64,000 nt of DNA from Entomomonas moraniae (GCF_003991975.1 NZ_CP029822.1:62001-126000), one strand, 5' to 3'. Counted from the stretch's first letter, positions 23,495 to 32,082 are shown. Notes: generated from the sequence alone by a model not told the origin. A program made the numbers and translations.

Positions 23495-25138
23495 ATGGTT
23501 TTTTATACAGGTGATTTTTCAACAGATATAACTCCCTCTCTTGATAAGGTTGCAGCGCCTCTGACTGAACGAGCAGGGGCGGCCTTTGATAATGGTTTAA
23601 GAGACGGCCCTGCAGTTGCTATATATCGAGCAGGAGAATTATACCGAGCGCTTAATGATGAAAACTCTCAGATGGTCGCAAAAGAGTTTGCTGATGAGCG
23701 ATTAAAAGAGCTAGGTATTAAAAATATTGAAATTCCTACTGAGGGGGTTACTCGCCGTTATTTGAATCTTTTAACTGACGAGACGCATAAACGATTGGCG
23801 CGAGAGCAAATAATACGTTCATCTCCTAACGGTTTGGGTGATGCTTCTTTGATGTTTTTATCTACACTAGCAGGCAATATGGCAGATCCGGCTAACTTAG
23901 GATTAATGCTTGTTCCCGGTGTGGGAGAAGTCAAAGCGGGTAGTCTTCTAGGCCGAACGGCTATAAGATTTCGCCAAGGTGCTGTTATTGGATCAGCTCA
24001 AGCGGCAGCAGTTGAACCATTTCTATTATACTCTGCTAATGCTTTAGGTGAAGATTACACACTAAAAGATTCCGTGCAAAATATATTTTTTGGTGGATTG
24101 GCTGGAGGTACTTTTGTTTCATTAGGGGGGGCGATTGGAGAGGGGGTTGGGAGGTTAAAAGGATATAGAGCGCAAACTAATCAAATAGAGGGTAGTAAAT
24201 TAAGTAATTTATCAAATGATCTAGGTAATGATTTACAACAAGTTGAATTAAATAATGCGCATGTTTCGCAGTATTTCGAGCGATTCGCTAGTGATAGCGC
24301 CTATCATGACGTGGTTAACTTATCTTCTTTTGATCTCGAGTATAAAGCATCAAAGCGTTTATCAGGCTCGCAACAAAAAACAATTAAGACAGAGTTACAT
24401 GATATTGATTATCAACTTAAACCAGAGATATTAGAAGCAAAATATAAAGCATTAACGGAGGAGTATCATAGTAATACGGTATCTGGTAGAAAGGCTAAAA
24501 GCATTGCAAAAAAAGAAATTGATGAACTAAAACAAGATTTACAAGATAGGCGTATTGAATTGCAAGAGCAGTTAGAAGCTCATAAAACAGCCAATCAGTC
24601 TATTAATGATCTTAATGAAATAAGAAAAGGGCGATTACCTGAGCGCCTAAAAAAAGATCTAGAAAAAAGAAAACAAGAGATTTTCGACAGTATCAAGGAT
24701 AAAGAACTACCACAACAAACAGCTATTGAAAAGATCAGTGATAGCCATTGGACGGTTAGAGAACAAGCGCTTAGGGCAAGTCTTGCTAATGCTTTTGAGG
24801 GTAGGCTACTAGATGTTGAGCCTTTCTTTGACTTGGCTGATCCATTAAAGCGGCAAGCAGCTATAAAGAAATTAGCAGATAACAATACTTATTTAGATGA
24901 TTCAACGATGAGGCTAATCAATCAAGCTAATGATGAATTAAAAAACACAACCAACTTGGTAGATCATAAAAAAGCACAAGAAAGCTTTAATTATCAATAC
25001 GAGATAGCTGCAAGCAAAGCCGAACAAAAGGGATACAAAGAAGTCAAGGCGGCTATTGATGATGCAATGAATTATGCAAATGATGACACGGTAAGTAAAG
25101 CGGCTAAAGCTTATGCTATGTGTATGATTGGAATGTAA
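23495..25138 (+). CDS. Internal virion protein, 547 aa
   Basis: Residues 115-215 contain Gly/Ala-rich hydrophobic segments (FLSTLAGNMADPANLGLMLVPG and GGLAGGTFVSLGGAIGEG) typical of ejection proteins that cross the envelope. The C-terminal half is a charged coiled coil rich in Lys, Glu and Gln. AGGGAGG precedes the ATG. It ends 11 bases before the next gene. It may correspond to the N-terminal half of a T7 gp16-like protein split into two genes. Confidence 0.65.
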   Translation: MVFYTGDFSTDITPSLDKVAAPLTERAGAAFDNGLRDGPAVAIYRAGELYRALNDENSQMVAKEFADERLKELGIKNIEIPTEGVTRRYLNLLTDETHKRLAREQIIRSSPNGLGDASLMFLSTLAGNMADPANLGLMLVPGVGEVKAGSLLGRTAIRFRQGAVIGSAQAAAVEPFLLYSANALGEDYTLKDSVQNIFFGGLAGGTFVSLGGAIGEGVGRLKGYRAQTNQIEGSKLSNLSNDLGNDLQQVELNNAHVSQYFERFASDSAYHDVVNLSSFDLEYKASKRLSGSQQKTIKTELHDIDYQLKPEILEAKYKALTEEYHSNTVSGRKAKSIAKKEIDELKQDLQDRRIELQEQLEAHKTANQSINDLNEIRKGRLPERLKKDLEKRKQEIFDSIKDKELPQQTAIEKISDSHWTVREQALRASLANAFEGRLLDVEPFFDLADPLKRQAAIKKLADNNTYLDDSTMRLINQANDELKNTTNLVDHKKAQESFNYQYEIAASKAEQKGYKEVKAAIDDAMNYANDDTVSKAAKAYAMCMIGM

Positions 25139-25149
25139 GGGGAAATATT

Positions 25150-27690
25150 ATGGCTGTGAATTATACAACTAATTGCGAAAATGCTATTAATAGGGCGGTA
25201 GGGCGTAATTTAACTGATGATGAAATGGTCTCAGTTATCGAAGAAATGAATGATTCAATTAATCGAATAAGAAGCGAAAACCAAGGTATCTCTGCAGAGG
25301 ATGCTGCTTTGAGAGCGGTGGAAGAGGTTAGTAATGCCGATAGTTTAGCTCGTGCTATCGAAGCCAGAAACAAGATTATCAATGAACGTGTTTTTATGGA
25401 GTTATCCGACTTTATAGAAAGAAGCTTTCCTGATCGCCCAGATATGGGGATTTCGGCTATATTAAGTGGACGTAACGAAGCAAGGCTAGGAAGTCGAGAC
25501 TCAGTACATATTGAACAACAAAACCTAAAAGCAAAGTATTTTAATGGTTTAGTAGGCGAGCTTGATAGTGCAGGTCTTGTTAAGGTATTTGCTAGCGGTT
25601 CTTTAGATAGAGAAGTAACAAATGCCCTGTTTGCATTAAGTAAAAATTTAGATACCGCTGGTATGAATAATCAGGCAATTGATATAGCAAGAACTATAAG
25701 AAAGTGGCAAGACGTTGCTAAAAATGATGTTAATAAAGCTGGTGCATGGATAGGTACTATTGATAATTATATTACTTCACAAACTCATGATATGTACAAA
25801 ATAAGATCTGATACATTTGAAAGTTGGCGAGATTTTATTTTACCTCTACTGGATAGATCAACTTTTGGAAGTCAATCGCCTACTCAATTTTTAAGAAACG
25901 TTTATGATAACTTAGTGACAGGTAATCACATGCGATCAGATAGGCCTGATTGGTTGTCTGGGTTTAAAGGATCACAAAATATAGCAAAGAAAACTAGCCA
26001 AAATAGAGTCTTAAATTTTAAAGATGGCCCTGCATGGTTTGATTATAACAGCCGTTATGGTTCAGGAAATTTAAGGGAGACTATCTTTGCTAGTTTAAAC
26101 TCACTATCAGAAACAACGGGCATGATGCGAAAGCTCGGAACCAATCCCGAGAACATGTTAAAGCGATTATCTGACAGTATCACTGACAGACTAAGAGGCG
26201 AGCACAATACAAAGGCGGAAATAGATTTTAGCAATAAGTTTGAAGGTATTATGAGAAAGTTATACCCAGAGGTAGCAGGACTAACTCGAATACCGGCTAA
26301 TCACATGATGGCTAGATTAGCATCATCAGCCAGAGCTATTGAATCGATGACCAAGCTTGGAGGCGCTACGCTATCATCATTTAACGATATTCCTATGGCA
26401 GCGCTAGAAATGACCTACCAAGGGAAAGATTTATTCACCTCTATGATTGATTCTGTAAAAGGCAAATTTAAGAGTTACAAGGCTGATGATAGAAAAGAGT
26501 TAGCTAAAGCATTAGGTGTTTATGCTGAAAAAATGAATGAAGAGATTGCTTATCGGTTTAGTGGTGATGTTTCTGTTCCTGGCAAAGTCTCAAAGCTGAT
26601 GAGAAATTATTTTAAGTTAAATCTTTTGAACTGGTGGACGGAAAGCGGTAGGCATTCAGCCGCGTTCTCTACAGCAAATTGGTTAGCAAGAAATACTAGG
26701 ACTTCTTTTGATAACTTAAATGGCAACTTAAAAAGAGTACTTTCATTACATAATATTGAAAAAGCAGAATGGGAGCTTTATTCCAAGATGGAAAAATACA
26801 CCATGCGTGGTAATGAGTATTTAGTGCCTGAAAATATCAGTACGTTATCAGATCAGGATATTGCTAGTTACTTAACACAAAAAGGAATGAGCGCAACGGA
26901 TATAGCAATAGCTGATACAAGAGAGTTGTTAACGGATAGGTTAAGAAAGTACATATTAGATAGATCTATTATTTCTGTTTCTGACCCCACGCCACGAAAT
27001 AAAGCCGTATTAAATCAAGGCACACAAGCAGGAACAATGGAGGGTGAACTATTTAGATTCATAGGGCAGTTTAAAGCCTTTACTGTATCTTTTATGCAGA
27101 ATCATTTGGGGCGAGAATTATTTGGACGTGGTTACACACCAGCCGCATTAGGAGAACGAAGTATTAATAGTTTAACCAATGCTTTAAGAAATGGTAACGG
27201 AGAGTTATTAGGGCTTGCTAATGCTGTAGTATGGATGACTGCATTTGGTTATCTATCCATGCAAACTAAGGAAATGGCGAAAGGTAAGAACCCAAGACCA
27301 GCCGATTTAAAGTCTATTCAAGCAGCCTTCTTACAAGGTGGTGGACTAGGTATTTATGGCGACTTTTTATTTGGTGAAGTGAACCGCTTTGGTAATGGGC
27401 CTGTTGTTTCTATGATGGGGCCAGTAGTGAGCGATGCAGATCAAATAGTTACCCTTTATCAGCGCGCTATAAATGGTGATGCAAAAGCAGGGGATGCCTT
27501 TAGGTTTATGGTAGATCATACGCCCTATTTGAATATACCCTATATCAAAACAACAGCAAATTATTTGTTTCTTAATAGGTTGCAAGAAAACCTATCCCCT
27601 GGTTCTTTAGACAGATACAGAGAAAGAGCTGTAAAAGATCAAGGAAATGATTTTATAATACCACCATCACAATTCATGTTAGGGAAATAG
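25150..27690 (+). CDS. Large internal virion protein, 846 aa
   Basis: I start at the ATG at 25150, which has AAGGGG about 9 bases upstream; the frame is open for ten more codons inside the previous gene. The protein is helical and charged, with hydrophobic patches late in the sequence (ANAVVWMTAFGYLSMQTKEM). No enzymatic motif is evident. It ends the contiguous structural block before the accessory region. The gp16-like role is inferred from size and order. Confidence 0.65.
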   Translation: MAVNYTTNCENAINRAVGRNLTDDEMVSVIEEMNDSINRIRSENQGISAEDAALRAVEEVSNADSLARAIEARNKIINERVFMELSDFIERSFPDRPDMGISAILSGRNEARLGSRDSVHIEQQNLKAKYFNGLVGELDSAGLVKVFASGSLDREVTNALFALSKNLDTAGMNNQAIDIARTIRKWQDVAKNDVNKAGAWIGTIDNYITSQTHDMYKIRSDTFESWRDFILPLLDRSTFGSQSPTQFLRNVYDNLVTGNHMRSDRPDWLSGFKGSQNIAKKTSQNRVLNFKDGPAWFDYNSRYGSGNLRETIFASLNSLSETTGMMRKLGTNPENMLKRLSDSITDRLRGEHNTKAEIDFSNKFEGIMRKLYPEVAGLTRIPANHMMARLASSARAIESMTKLGGATLSSFNDIPMAALEMTYQGKDLFTSMIDSVKGKFKSYKADDRKELAKALGVYAEKMNEEIAYRFSGDVSVPGKVSKLMRNYFKLNLLNWWTESGRHSAAFSTANWLARNTRTSFDNLNGNLKRVLSLHNIEKAEWELYSKMEKYTMRGNEYLVPENISTLSDQDIASYLTQKGMSATDIAIADTRELLTDRLRKYILDRSIISVSDPTPRNKAVLNQGTQAGTMEGELFRFIGQFKAFTVSFMQNHLGRELFGRGYTPAALGERSINSLTNALRNGNGELLGLANAVVWMTAFGYLSMQTKEMAKGKNPRPADLKSIQAAFLQGGGLGIYGDFLFGEVNRFGNGPVVSMMGPVVSDADQIVTLYQRAINGDAKAGDAFRFMVDHTPYLNIPYIKTTANYLFLNRLQENLSPGSLDRYRERAVKDQGNDFIIPPSQFMLGK

Positions 27691-27698
27691 GGGTAGGA

Positions 27699-27875
27699 AT
27701 GGATAAGCAAACCTTTAAAGGGCTTGTGATTTTTTGGTTTTCAATAGGGACGGTTTTATGTTTTTTCTCCGGTGGAAACCCTATATATGCAATAGGTGGT
27801 GGTATTTTTGCTGCTTTAGCTCTTGCAGTAATTCCATTTGTAGTTTTGTATATAATTGACAAGATTTCTAAATAA
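27699..27875 (+). CDS. Small two-span membrane protein, 58 aa
   Basis: The frame has two hydrophobic helices (GLVIFWFSIGTVLCFF and IFAALALAVIPFVVLYII) joined by a short Gly/Pro turn. It follows the last virion gene by 8 bases with a GGGG(T)AGG ribosome site, so it is probably expressed late. A holin-like or pinholin-like role is conceivable, but the lysis cassette elsewhere already has a holin. Confidence 0.6.
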   Translation: MDKQTFKGLVIFWFSIGTVLCFFSGGNPIYAIGGGIFAALALAVIPFVVLYIIDKISK

Positions 27876-27880
27876 TAAAA

Positions 27881-27900
27881 AAGCCCTCGCTAGAGGGCTT
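27881..27900 (-). terminator. Terminator of the antirepressor operon
   Basis: AAGCCCTC (27881-27888) pairs with GAGGGCTT (27893-27900). On the minus strand it is followed by six T, ending the antirepressor transcript. On the plus strand a T-run is lacking. Confidence 0.8.
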
Positions 27901-27904
27901 GGCT

Positions 27905-28609
27905 TTATACGGCAGTATCTACGGCTAGCATTTCTGATAGCTTGGTTATTCCTTTAGACGTAACTCTAACTTGCTCAGTTTGCTTTTCGCTTCCATCACT
28001 TCGAGAGACTACAGTTATTTTATGCTCTAATAAGCCTTGCTGTATTTTGTCCTGATAAGCGGTAAATGTACTGCTTCCTTGCCGTCTAAATATCCATTTT
28101 TTAGATTGTAGCAATTGGAATAAATCTTTAGGTCTTATTTGTAAATCTTTCGCGGCATTGGTGATACAAATAGAACCATCAGATTTAGCTATACGGTCTA
28201 ATGCTTCGGCTTTTGGTTTAAGCTCTTGGTTTTCATTTTGTAGGTTGATAACCTTTTCTGAGTAAGAGAGCAATAAACCTCTCATTGTTTCAGGGTCATT
28301 TAGGGCTTTCATTGGATCGGCTTTATTTGCTTCTTCTAATTCATGCCATCTTTTAATAACACGCATTCTTAATTCAGCACTGTAACCAGTAAGCAAACAT
28401 TCAACATGATCTTTGTCTAAAAGATATTCTTCATATTCTTGTCCATTTTGGGGGTGTCTCCATTTTTGGATATACCCCCCTAAAGATTCTTTTAGATCAG
28501 TAAACATCTTTTCAATGTCACGTCTTACATGAAAATGCTCTTTATTAGTCAGCTGAGCAATTTCGCGACTAGACATAGTTAACGCATTAGATAAAATTAA
28601 ACCTGTCAT
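27905..28609 (-). CDS. ant: Antirepressor: Rha N-terminus plus KilAC domain
   Basis: The N-terminal 95 residues are a Rha-type phage regulatory domain (TMSSREIAQLTNKEHFHVRRDIEKM ... EYLLDKDHVECLLTGYS). The C-terminal 110 residues are a KilAC/antirepressor domain (AKDLQIRPKDLFQLLQSKKWIFRR and VTSKGITKLSEML). In P22-like immI regions such a protein inactivates the prophage repressor. I start at 28609, where GGAGGG lies 8 bases upstream inside the end of the preceding gene. It is the last gene of the Arc-controlled operon. Confidence 0.9.
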   Translation of the reverse strand: MTGLILSNALTMSSREIAQLTNKEHFHVRRDIEKMFTDLKESLGGYIQKWRHPQNGQEYEEYLLDKDHVECLLTGYSAELRMRVIKRWHELEEANKADPMKALNDPETMRGLLLSYSEKVINLQNENQELKPKAEALDRIAKSDGSICITNAAKDLQIRPKDLFQLLQSKKWIFRRQGSSTFTAYQDKIQQGLLEHKITVVSRSDGSEKQTEQVRVTSKGITKLSEMLAVDTAV

Positions 28610-28610
28610 T

Positions 28611-28976
28611 TTAAAACCCTCCATTAACTAAACTAGTTTCTAAACCGCATGCACGATTTTCTAGATCAGCACTTAGCAGATCAATTGCCTCTAGCAAACT
28701 GGATATTTCATTCTCTGGTAATACGTCTCCGATACCATCGCAATAATTAGAAAAGCTTATTTGTAGGCACTGAGTAATCGCATTAATAGAGCGTCCAGCC
28801 TTTTGCATGAACTCAGATTGATCTTTTACTTTGTATTCCAAAGCGGATAGGGGTTGATTATTTAAGTTTAAAGCTGTACTATTTTTCATAGCTATATTCC
28901 TATTGAACGTGGGGATTAGTGTTAATCGGGCTTTAGGTGTTCGCGCACTTAAAGCCTTTTTAGTTTTTACCTTCAT
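28611..28976 (-). CDS. Middle gene of the arc-ant operon, paralogue of 32100-32384
   Basis: The C-terminal 65 residues (EFMQKAGRSINAITQCLQISFSNYCDG ...) share spacing and key residues with the protein at 32100-32384 (DLMQKIGGAIDSISYILEKDITDYLDG ...). Two starts are credible: 28976 with GGAG, overlapping arc, and an internal ATG (28889) with AGGA that would remove a basic leader. Its stop is coupled to the antirepressor start. Function is unknown; a partner of the antirepressor is possible. Confidence 0.6.
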   Translation of the reverse strand: MKVKTKKALSARTPKARLTLIPTFNRNIAMKNSTALNLNNQPLSALEYKVKDQSEFMQKAGRSINAITQCLQISFSNYCDGIGDVLPENEISSLLEAIDLLSADLENRACGLETSLVNGGF

Positions 28977-29121
28977 TAATTTCTCTCCGTTTTTTCTCCT
29001 CTTTAACCACCTGTACCAGCAAAGAGTTCATAGATCGTCCGTCTTTCCTTGCCCATTCTTTTAGAGACTCCATTATATCACTCGGGAATCTCACTTGCGT
29101 TCTTACAATTTCTTTTTGCAT
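28960..29121 (-). CDS. arc: Arc-like ribbon-helix-helix repressor, 53 aa
   Basis: The frame codes for a 53-residue protein with RTQVRFPSDIMESLKEWARK then DGRSMNSLLVQVV. This matches the ribbon-helix-helix pattern of P22 Arc (a strand with alternating residues, then two helices with GRS-NS between). A GGAG site lies 6 bases before the ATG. It is the first gene of the operon that ends with the antirepressor, exactly as in P22 immI, and is divergent from the Mnt-like gene. It would repress its own promoter to limit antirepressor synthesis. Confidence 0.85.
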   Translation of the reverse strand: MQKEIVRTQVRFPSDIMESLKEWARKDGRSMNSLLVQVVKEEKKRREINEGKN

Positions 29122-29134
29122 TTTTTCTCCTTTT

Positions 29135-29187
29135 TAGTGACACTGTGTCACTATACAAAATATATTAAATAGTGTCAATATAGTGAC
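29135..29187. promoter_or_regulatory. immI-type operator and promoter region
   Basis: TAGTGACAC-T-GTGTCACTA (29135-29153) is a perfect 9+9 palindrome. A second pair of TAGTGTCA and TAGTGACA half-sites lies at 29170-29187. On the minus strand TTGACA (29178-29173) and TATAGT (29155-29150) with a 17-base spacer form a near-perfect promoter for arc-ant. The palindrome overlaps the -10 box, so Mnt- or Arc-like binding should repress it. Confidence 0.82.
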
Positions 29188-29481
29188 ATGAAAAAAGATG
29201 ATATTTATAGATCGCAATTTAGATTGCCTTATTCTCTATATGAGAAATTAAAAGAGTCAGCTGATGCTAATAACAGATCAGTCAATGCTGAACTTATAAT
29301 TAGACTTGAAAATAGCTTTTTATTTGGAGGGATGGAAGCTTCAAATAATAAAGAAGAGGCTACCCTTACAGCAAAGGAAATTTTTAGAATATCAGAAGAT
29401 ACGAAAAAAATATTAGGCCTATTGAAGAAAGCAGAAGTAACGAGAATAGATATTATAAATAAAAAGAAAGATGACGAATGA
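29188..29481 (+). CDS. mnt: Mnt-like ribbon-helix-helix repressor, 97 aa
   Basis: The N-terminus (DDIYRSQFRLPYSLYEKLKE then ADANNRSVNAELIIRL) aligns position by position with P22 Mnt as I remember it (DDPHFNFRMPMEVREKLKFRAEANGRSMNSELLQIV). The C-terminal half is a charged helix suited to tetramer formation. It is divergent from arc-ant and its ATG directly follows the operator, so the transcript may be nearly leaderless. In P22, Mnt keeps the antirepressor off in the lysogen. Confidence 0.88.
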   Translation: MKKDDIYRSQFRLPYSLYEKLKESADANNRSVNAELIIRLENSFLFGGMEASNNKEEATLTAKEIFRISEDTKKILGLLKKAEVTRIDIINKKKDDE

Positions 29482-29516
29482 GAGATTTATTTAGTAATTA
29501 ATGGGAGGACAGCTTA

Positions 29517-29708
29517 ATGTTGTGGAAAATAACGTTTAAAATAGGCGAAGATATCGTGACTGTGCAAGAGTTTCATAGGAGCTATGCATTAGCTATAGGT
29601 AATGCTAAAGAAGAAATACTCAAAAATAATCCACACCTAAAGATAGAGGAAATTGAATGTATAGACTGTGTATCCATGCCAGATAAGGATAATCAGGCTG
29701 AACAATGA
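29517..29708 (+). CDS. Hypothetical 63-aa protein after mnt
   Basis: A strong GGGAGG site precedes the ATG. The product is a small, acidic, probably alpha/beta protein (LWKITFKIGEDIVTVQEFHRS) with two Cys near the end. It follows the Mnt-like gene by 35 bases on the same strand and is closed by a terminator, so it is probably expressed with mnt in the lysogen. Confidence 0.55.
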   Translation: MLWKITFKIGEDIVTVQEFHRSYALAIGNAKEEILKNNPHLKIEEIECIDCVSMPDKDNQAEQ

Positions 29709-29784
29709 TTAATTGAGTCAGGCCAGTATCAATATTTTACGCGGTTAGACATCTACTTTACAGAAAGAATAAGCCGAAGTAAGA

Positions 29785-29805
29785 AAGCCCCGAGGGGCTT
29801 TTTTT
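29785..29805 (+). terminator. Rho-independent terminator after the mnt operon
   Basis: AAGCCC pairs with GGGCTT around a CGAG loop, followed by seven T. It separates the mnt transcript from the convergent Abi-alpha-like gene. Confidence 0.85.
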
Positions 29806-29833
29806 AAATAAAAAATTAGTCATAAAATAATGA

Positions 29834-30628
29834 TTAATCTAAGCATGCTTTTAAGAAATAATGGCCTAAGTTAGTGATAGTTATCATTCCTTTTGATTCA
29901 TCCAAGAGTTCGCCATAACCTGATACACAATCATTGTATGTTTTTTCATTGCGTATTAGTTGATAAAAAGCGTCATCAGTAATATATCGACTAATATCAA
30001 TATCTATTAATTTTAGTCGTTCTAAATTTTCTAAATTTGAAGTGAGTAAAGCTAAAGAATTTGCTATGGACAATACATTTTGTGCACAAAGGTATTTTAT
30101 TTTCACTACAGAACCTTCATGTTTTCCTAAGTGCTTTGGTTTTTTAAGTTGTTCTATTTGTAAAAAAGCCAGTACTTTTTCTTTTTTTATAGCTTCTAAA
30201 ATTAGAATATCTTTAGAGTCCATCTGTTTTATAATTTCAACGAATGCAGGATGAGTTGACTCTTTTGTCTCTTGATTCATTGCGTTTGCAATTAAATTCG
30301 CATACATTTCTTTTAATAAATTATCTTCTTTACTATCATCAAGGTATTTCAGATTTTCTATAGCAGGTCCTGCTATATTACCCTTTGGAGGGGTTATATT
30401 TTCTATCGGTATATTTTTAAGTTTATTTTCTAGGTAATTTGATAAAAAAAGCTTTATCTTCTCAACACCGTACACTGTTGCTTGAATTGGCAAAAGAATT
30501 GTATTGATAGTCTTAGTTAAGGTAACAGCAGTTTTTCCTAACTCCTTTCCAACAGTTTCTTTGGATTCTTCATCCATATATTCTATTACTGCGCTTTCAA
30601 CAGTTTCTGGTTTTTTATCTTCTGACAT
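29834..30628 (-). CDS. Abi-alpha (DUF4393)-type putative anti-phage protein
   Basis: The central signature (LLKEMYANLIANAMN, then THPAFVEIIKQMDSKDILILE, about residues 110-150) is the one I associate with the Abi-alpha/DUF4393 family, implicated in abortive infection. The N-terminal 80 residues include an amphipathic or weakly hydrophobic stretch (KTINTILLPIQATVYGVEKIK) and the C-terminal part resembles a winged helix (LKLIDI ... ITITNLGHYFLKAC). I prefer the ATG at 30628 over 30640. As a separate minus-strand unit in the accessory block it probably protects the lysogen from other phages. Confidence 0.75.
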   Translation of the reverse strand: MSEDKKPETVESAVIEYMDEESKETVGKELGKTAVTLTKTINTILLPIQATVYGVEKIKLFLSNYLENKLKNIPIENITPPKGNIAGPAIENLKYLDDSKEDNLLKEMYANLIANAMNQETKESTHPAFVEIIKQMDSKDILILEAIKKEKVLAFLQIEQLKKPKHLGKHEGSVVKIKYLCAQNVLSIANSLALLTSNLENLERLKLIDIDISRYITDDAFYQLIRNEKTYNDCVSGYGELLDESKGMITITNLGHYFLKACLD

Positions 30629-30666
30629 AAAACAATCCATTAATAAATATGTAATATATTTTTAAA

Positions 30667-30798
30667 TCAATGACAATGCCTAGTACCTGCCTTTGTATCT
30701 CTGTGACAGCCGTCTTTATCAGTACGCCCACCATGAGCCATGCTAAAGCTACTTGCTAATAATCCGCCAATCAATACCGCTAATATTACTTTTTTCAT
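30667..30798 (-). CDS. Secreted 43-aa YHYH-type peptide
   Basis: The peptide has a signal sequence (MKKVILAVLIGGLLASSFSM then A) and a mature part HGGRTDKDGCHRDTKAGTRH ending CH. The HGGR-x-D-x-x-GCH ... HCH pattern is that of small secreted YHYH-domain proteins, often found beside nucleases or phage genes. An AAAGGAG site precedes the ATG. The His and Cys residues suggest metal binding. It lies downstream of the pair at 30875-31722 on the same strand but has its own upstream promoter-like element. Confidence 0.7.
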   Translation of the reverse strand: MKKVILAVLIGGLLASSFSMAHGGRTDKDGCHRDTKAGTRHCH

Positions 30799-30866
30799 AT
30801 ACAACTCCTTTATGTATTAATGCTGTTCGTAAATAATGAGAGCTTTGCAATATTTAAACAATTAAG

Positions 30867-30878
30867 ACCAAAGTCTAA
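30867..30878 (-). promoter_or_regulatory. Shared moron promoter element, copy 1
   Basis: On the minus strand TTAGACTTTGGT, followed by (C)TTAA, is identical over 12 bases to 31799-31788. It lies 69 bases upstream of the YHYH peptide start, and an AT-rich hexamer (TAAATA) follows about 16 bases later. Confidence 0.45.
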
Positions 30879-31402
30879 AGAAGATTGTTTTTAGAGGTGC
30901 TTAGATCAAATACTTTCTTTAGTTTAGTTATCTTTTCCAATTTCTCTCGTTTAGATTGATCTATTTGCAAGTAGTCGGGCAAATATTTAATTTCATCAAT
31001 GGCTAAAGGTGCACCAACATAAATTGAGTTTTCAGATTCGGGATCATCTTTTATAGAGTATTTCTGCACACTAAAATTTCTAGCAACGTTGATTGCAGTA
31101 ACATATTTATCGGTCAAATCTCCTACGCACGCTCGATAATTTTTAGCTGAAAAATAGAGAATGATTGCTTTTAATTCTTTCTCATTCAGCTCGATACCTT
31201 TAAAATCAACGGGGTTAAGTATGTTGTTTTTAGACTGCTCTATGCATTCATTATATTTAGTTAGATAGGCTTCTTGGGCTTTATCTAAGTTTTCTTTAGC
31301 TATTTTTGTTTGTTGCTCTGCTGCTTGTTCATTTGATAATAACTGATAAGCATTACATTGAAATGAACATAAACATAAAGCAATAGCTAGCGTCTTAAAC
31401 AT
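30875..31402 (-). CDS. Exported protein, 175 aa, accessory
   Basis: I start at 31402, where GAGGA precedes the ATG; the product then opens MFKTLAIALCLCSFQCNAYQ, a signal peptide with cleavage likely after CNA. The mature protein is helical and charged, with three Cys. It overlaps the upstream gene by 16 bases, so the pair is co-translated. No family is recognised. It may act in the periplasm together with the upstream product. Confidence 0.6.
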   Translation of the reverse strand: MFKTLAIALCLCSFQCNAYQLLSNEQAAEQQTKIAKENLDKAQEAYLTKYNECIEQSKNNILNPVDFKGIELNEKELKAIILYFSAKNYRACVGDLTDKYVTAINVARNFSVQKYSIKDDPESENSIYVGAPLAIDEIKYLPDYLQIDQSKREKLEKITKLKKVFDLSTSKNNLL

Positions 31403-31722
31403 GAACTTAATCCTCCCCAAAATTCAGACTCCGCCCCTGTGGTATTAATTTCCATAGTAGCCGCTTCTTTGGCTATTATATTCTTCACGGCGGTAGGCCA
31501 ATCCCCCGCGGCTTTTGAAAGCAAATCCCAATCAGAAGTTGTAACATTGTAAGCAATTTGAGTTGGGCTTGATTTGGTAAGTATTGTGTGAATAGTACCC
31601 GACATTAATAAAGCTGCTCCCAAATTATACAGGCTCATTTGTGTCTTTATTCTCTTTAACGCTTCTTGGCTTTGTCCACTAAATTTCAAGTTATGTACAG
31701 GTTTGCAAAGTGATGTTCCCAT
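31387..31722 (-). CDS. Accessory protein, first of a two-gene operon, 111 aa
   Basis: AAGGGAG precedes the ATG. A hydrophobic stretch (LYNLGAALLMSGTIHTIL, about residues 31-48) could lie in the membrane. The C-terminal part contains SDWDLLSKAAGDWPTAVKNI. It is translated together with the exported protein downstream and has the shared promoter element 66 bases upstream. The family is unknown to me. Confidence 0.55.
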   Translation of the reverse strand: MGTSLCKPVHNLKFSGQSQEALKRIKTQMSLYNLGAALLMSGTIHTILTKSSPTQIAYNVTTSDWDLLSKAAGDWPTAVKNIIAKEAATMEINTTGAESEFWGGLSSCLRR

Positions 31723-31787
31723 TATAAAAACTCCCTTTCTAAAAGAGAGATAATATAATAAAAACCGAATGATAATATTTAGTTAAT

Positions 31788-31799
31788 ACCAAAGTCTAA
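31788..31799 (-). promoter_or_regulatory. Shared moron promoter element, copy 2
   Basis: Minus-strand TTAGACTTTGGT followed by ATTAA, 66 bases before the start at 31722, with TATTAT about 16 bases downstream. The surrounding gap 31723-32099 is otherwise AT-rich and without coding sequence. A related palindrome, TAGACT-TT-AGTCTA, lies at 32684-32697, upstream of the gene at 32376-32621. Confidence 0.45.
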
Positions 31800-32037
31800 T
31801 AAATCTTGTTGTTATAATTTAATGTGATAAATGACACGCATCACAAATACGTATTGTTATCTAATGAGTATAATTAATATTAGACTAAAGTATTATTTCT
31901 TAAATGGTCTTTAAAAACATTGCTAATCAATAATAATTTTTTATCTGTCTGTTTTAATTATTTTTATTGATGATTCTTACTCATTATAAATATGTGTTTT
32001 TTCAGTTGTTCAGCCATAAGAACAAGATGATATAAAG

Positions 32038-32082
32038 ATCACAACATAAGCGAAAAAATAAGACTTATGTTTTCTTTGTGAT
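32038..32082 (+). promoter_or_regulatory. Two-part inverted repeat upstream of 32100
   Basis: ATCACAA (32038-32044) pairs with TTGTGAT (32076-32082), and inside it AACATAAG pairs with CTTATGTT. The structure ends about 18 bases before the ATG at 32100 and could be an operator or a leader hairpin. Confidence 0.4.
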
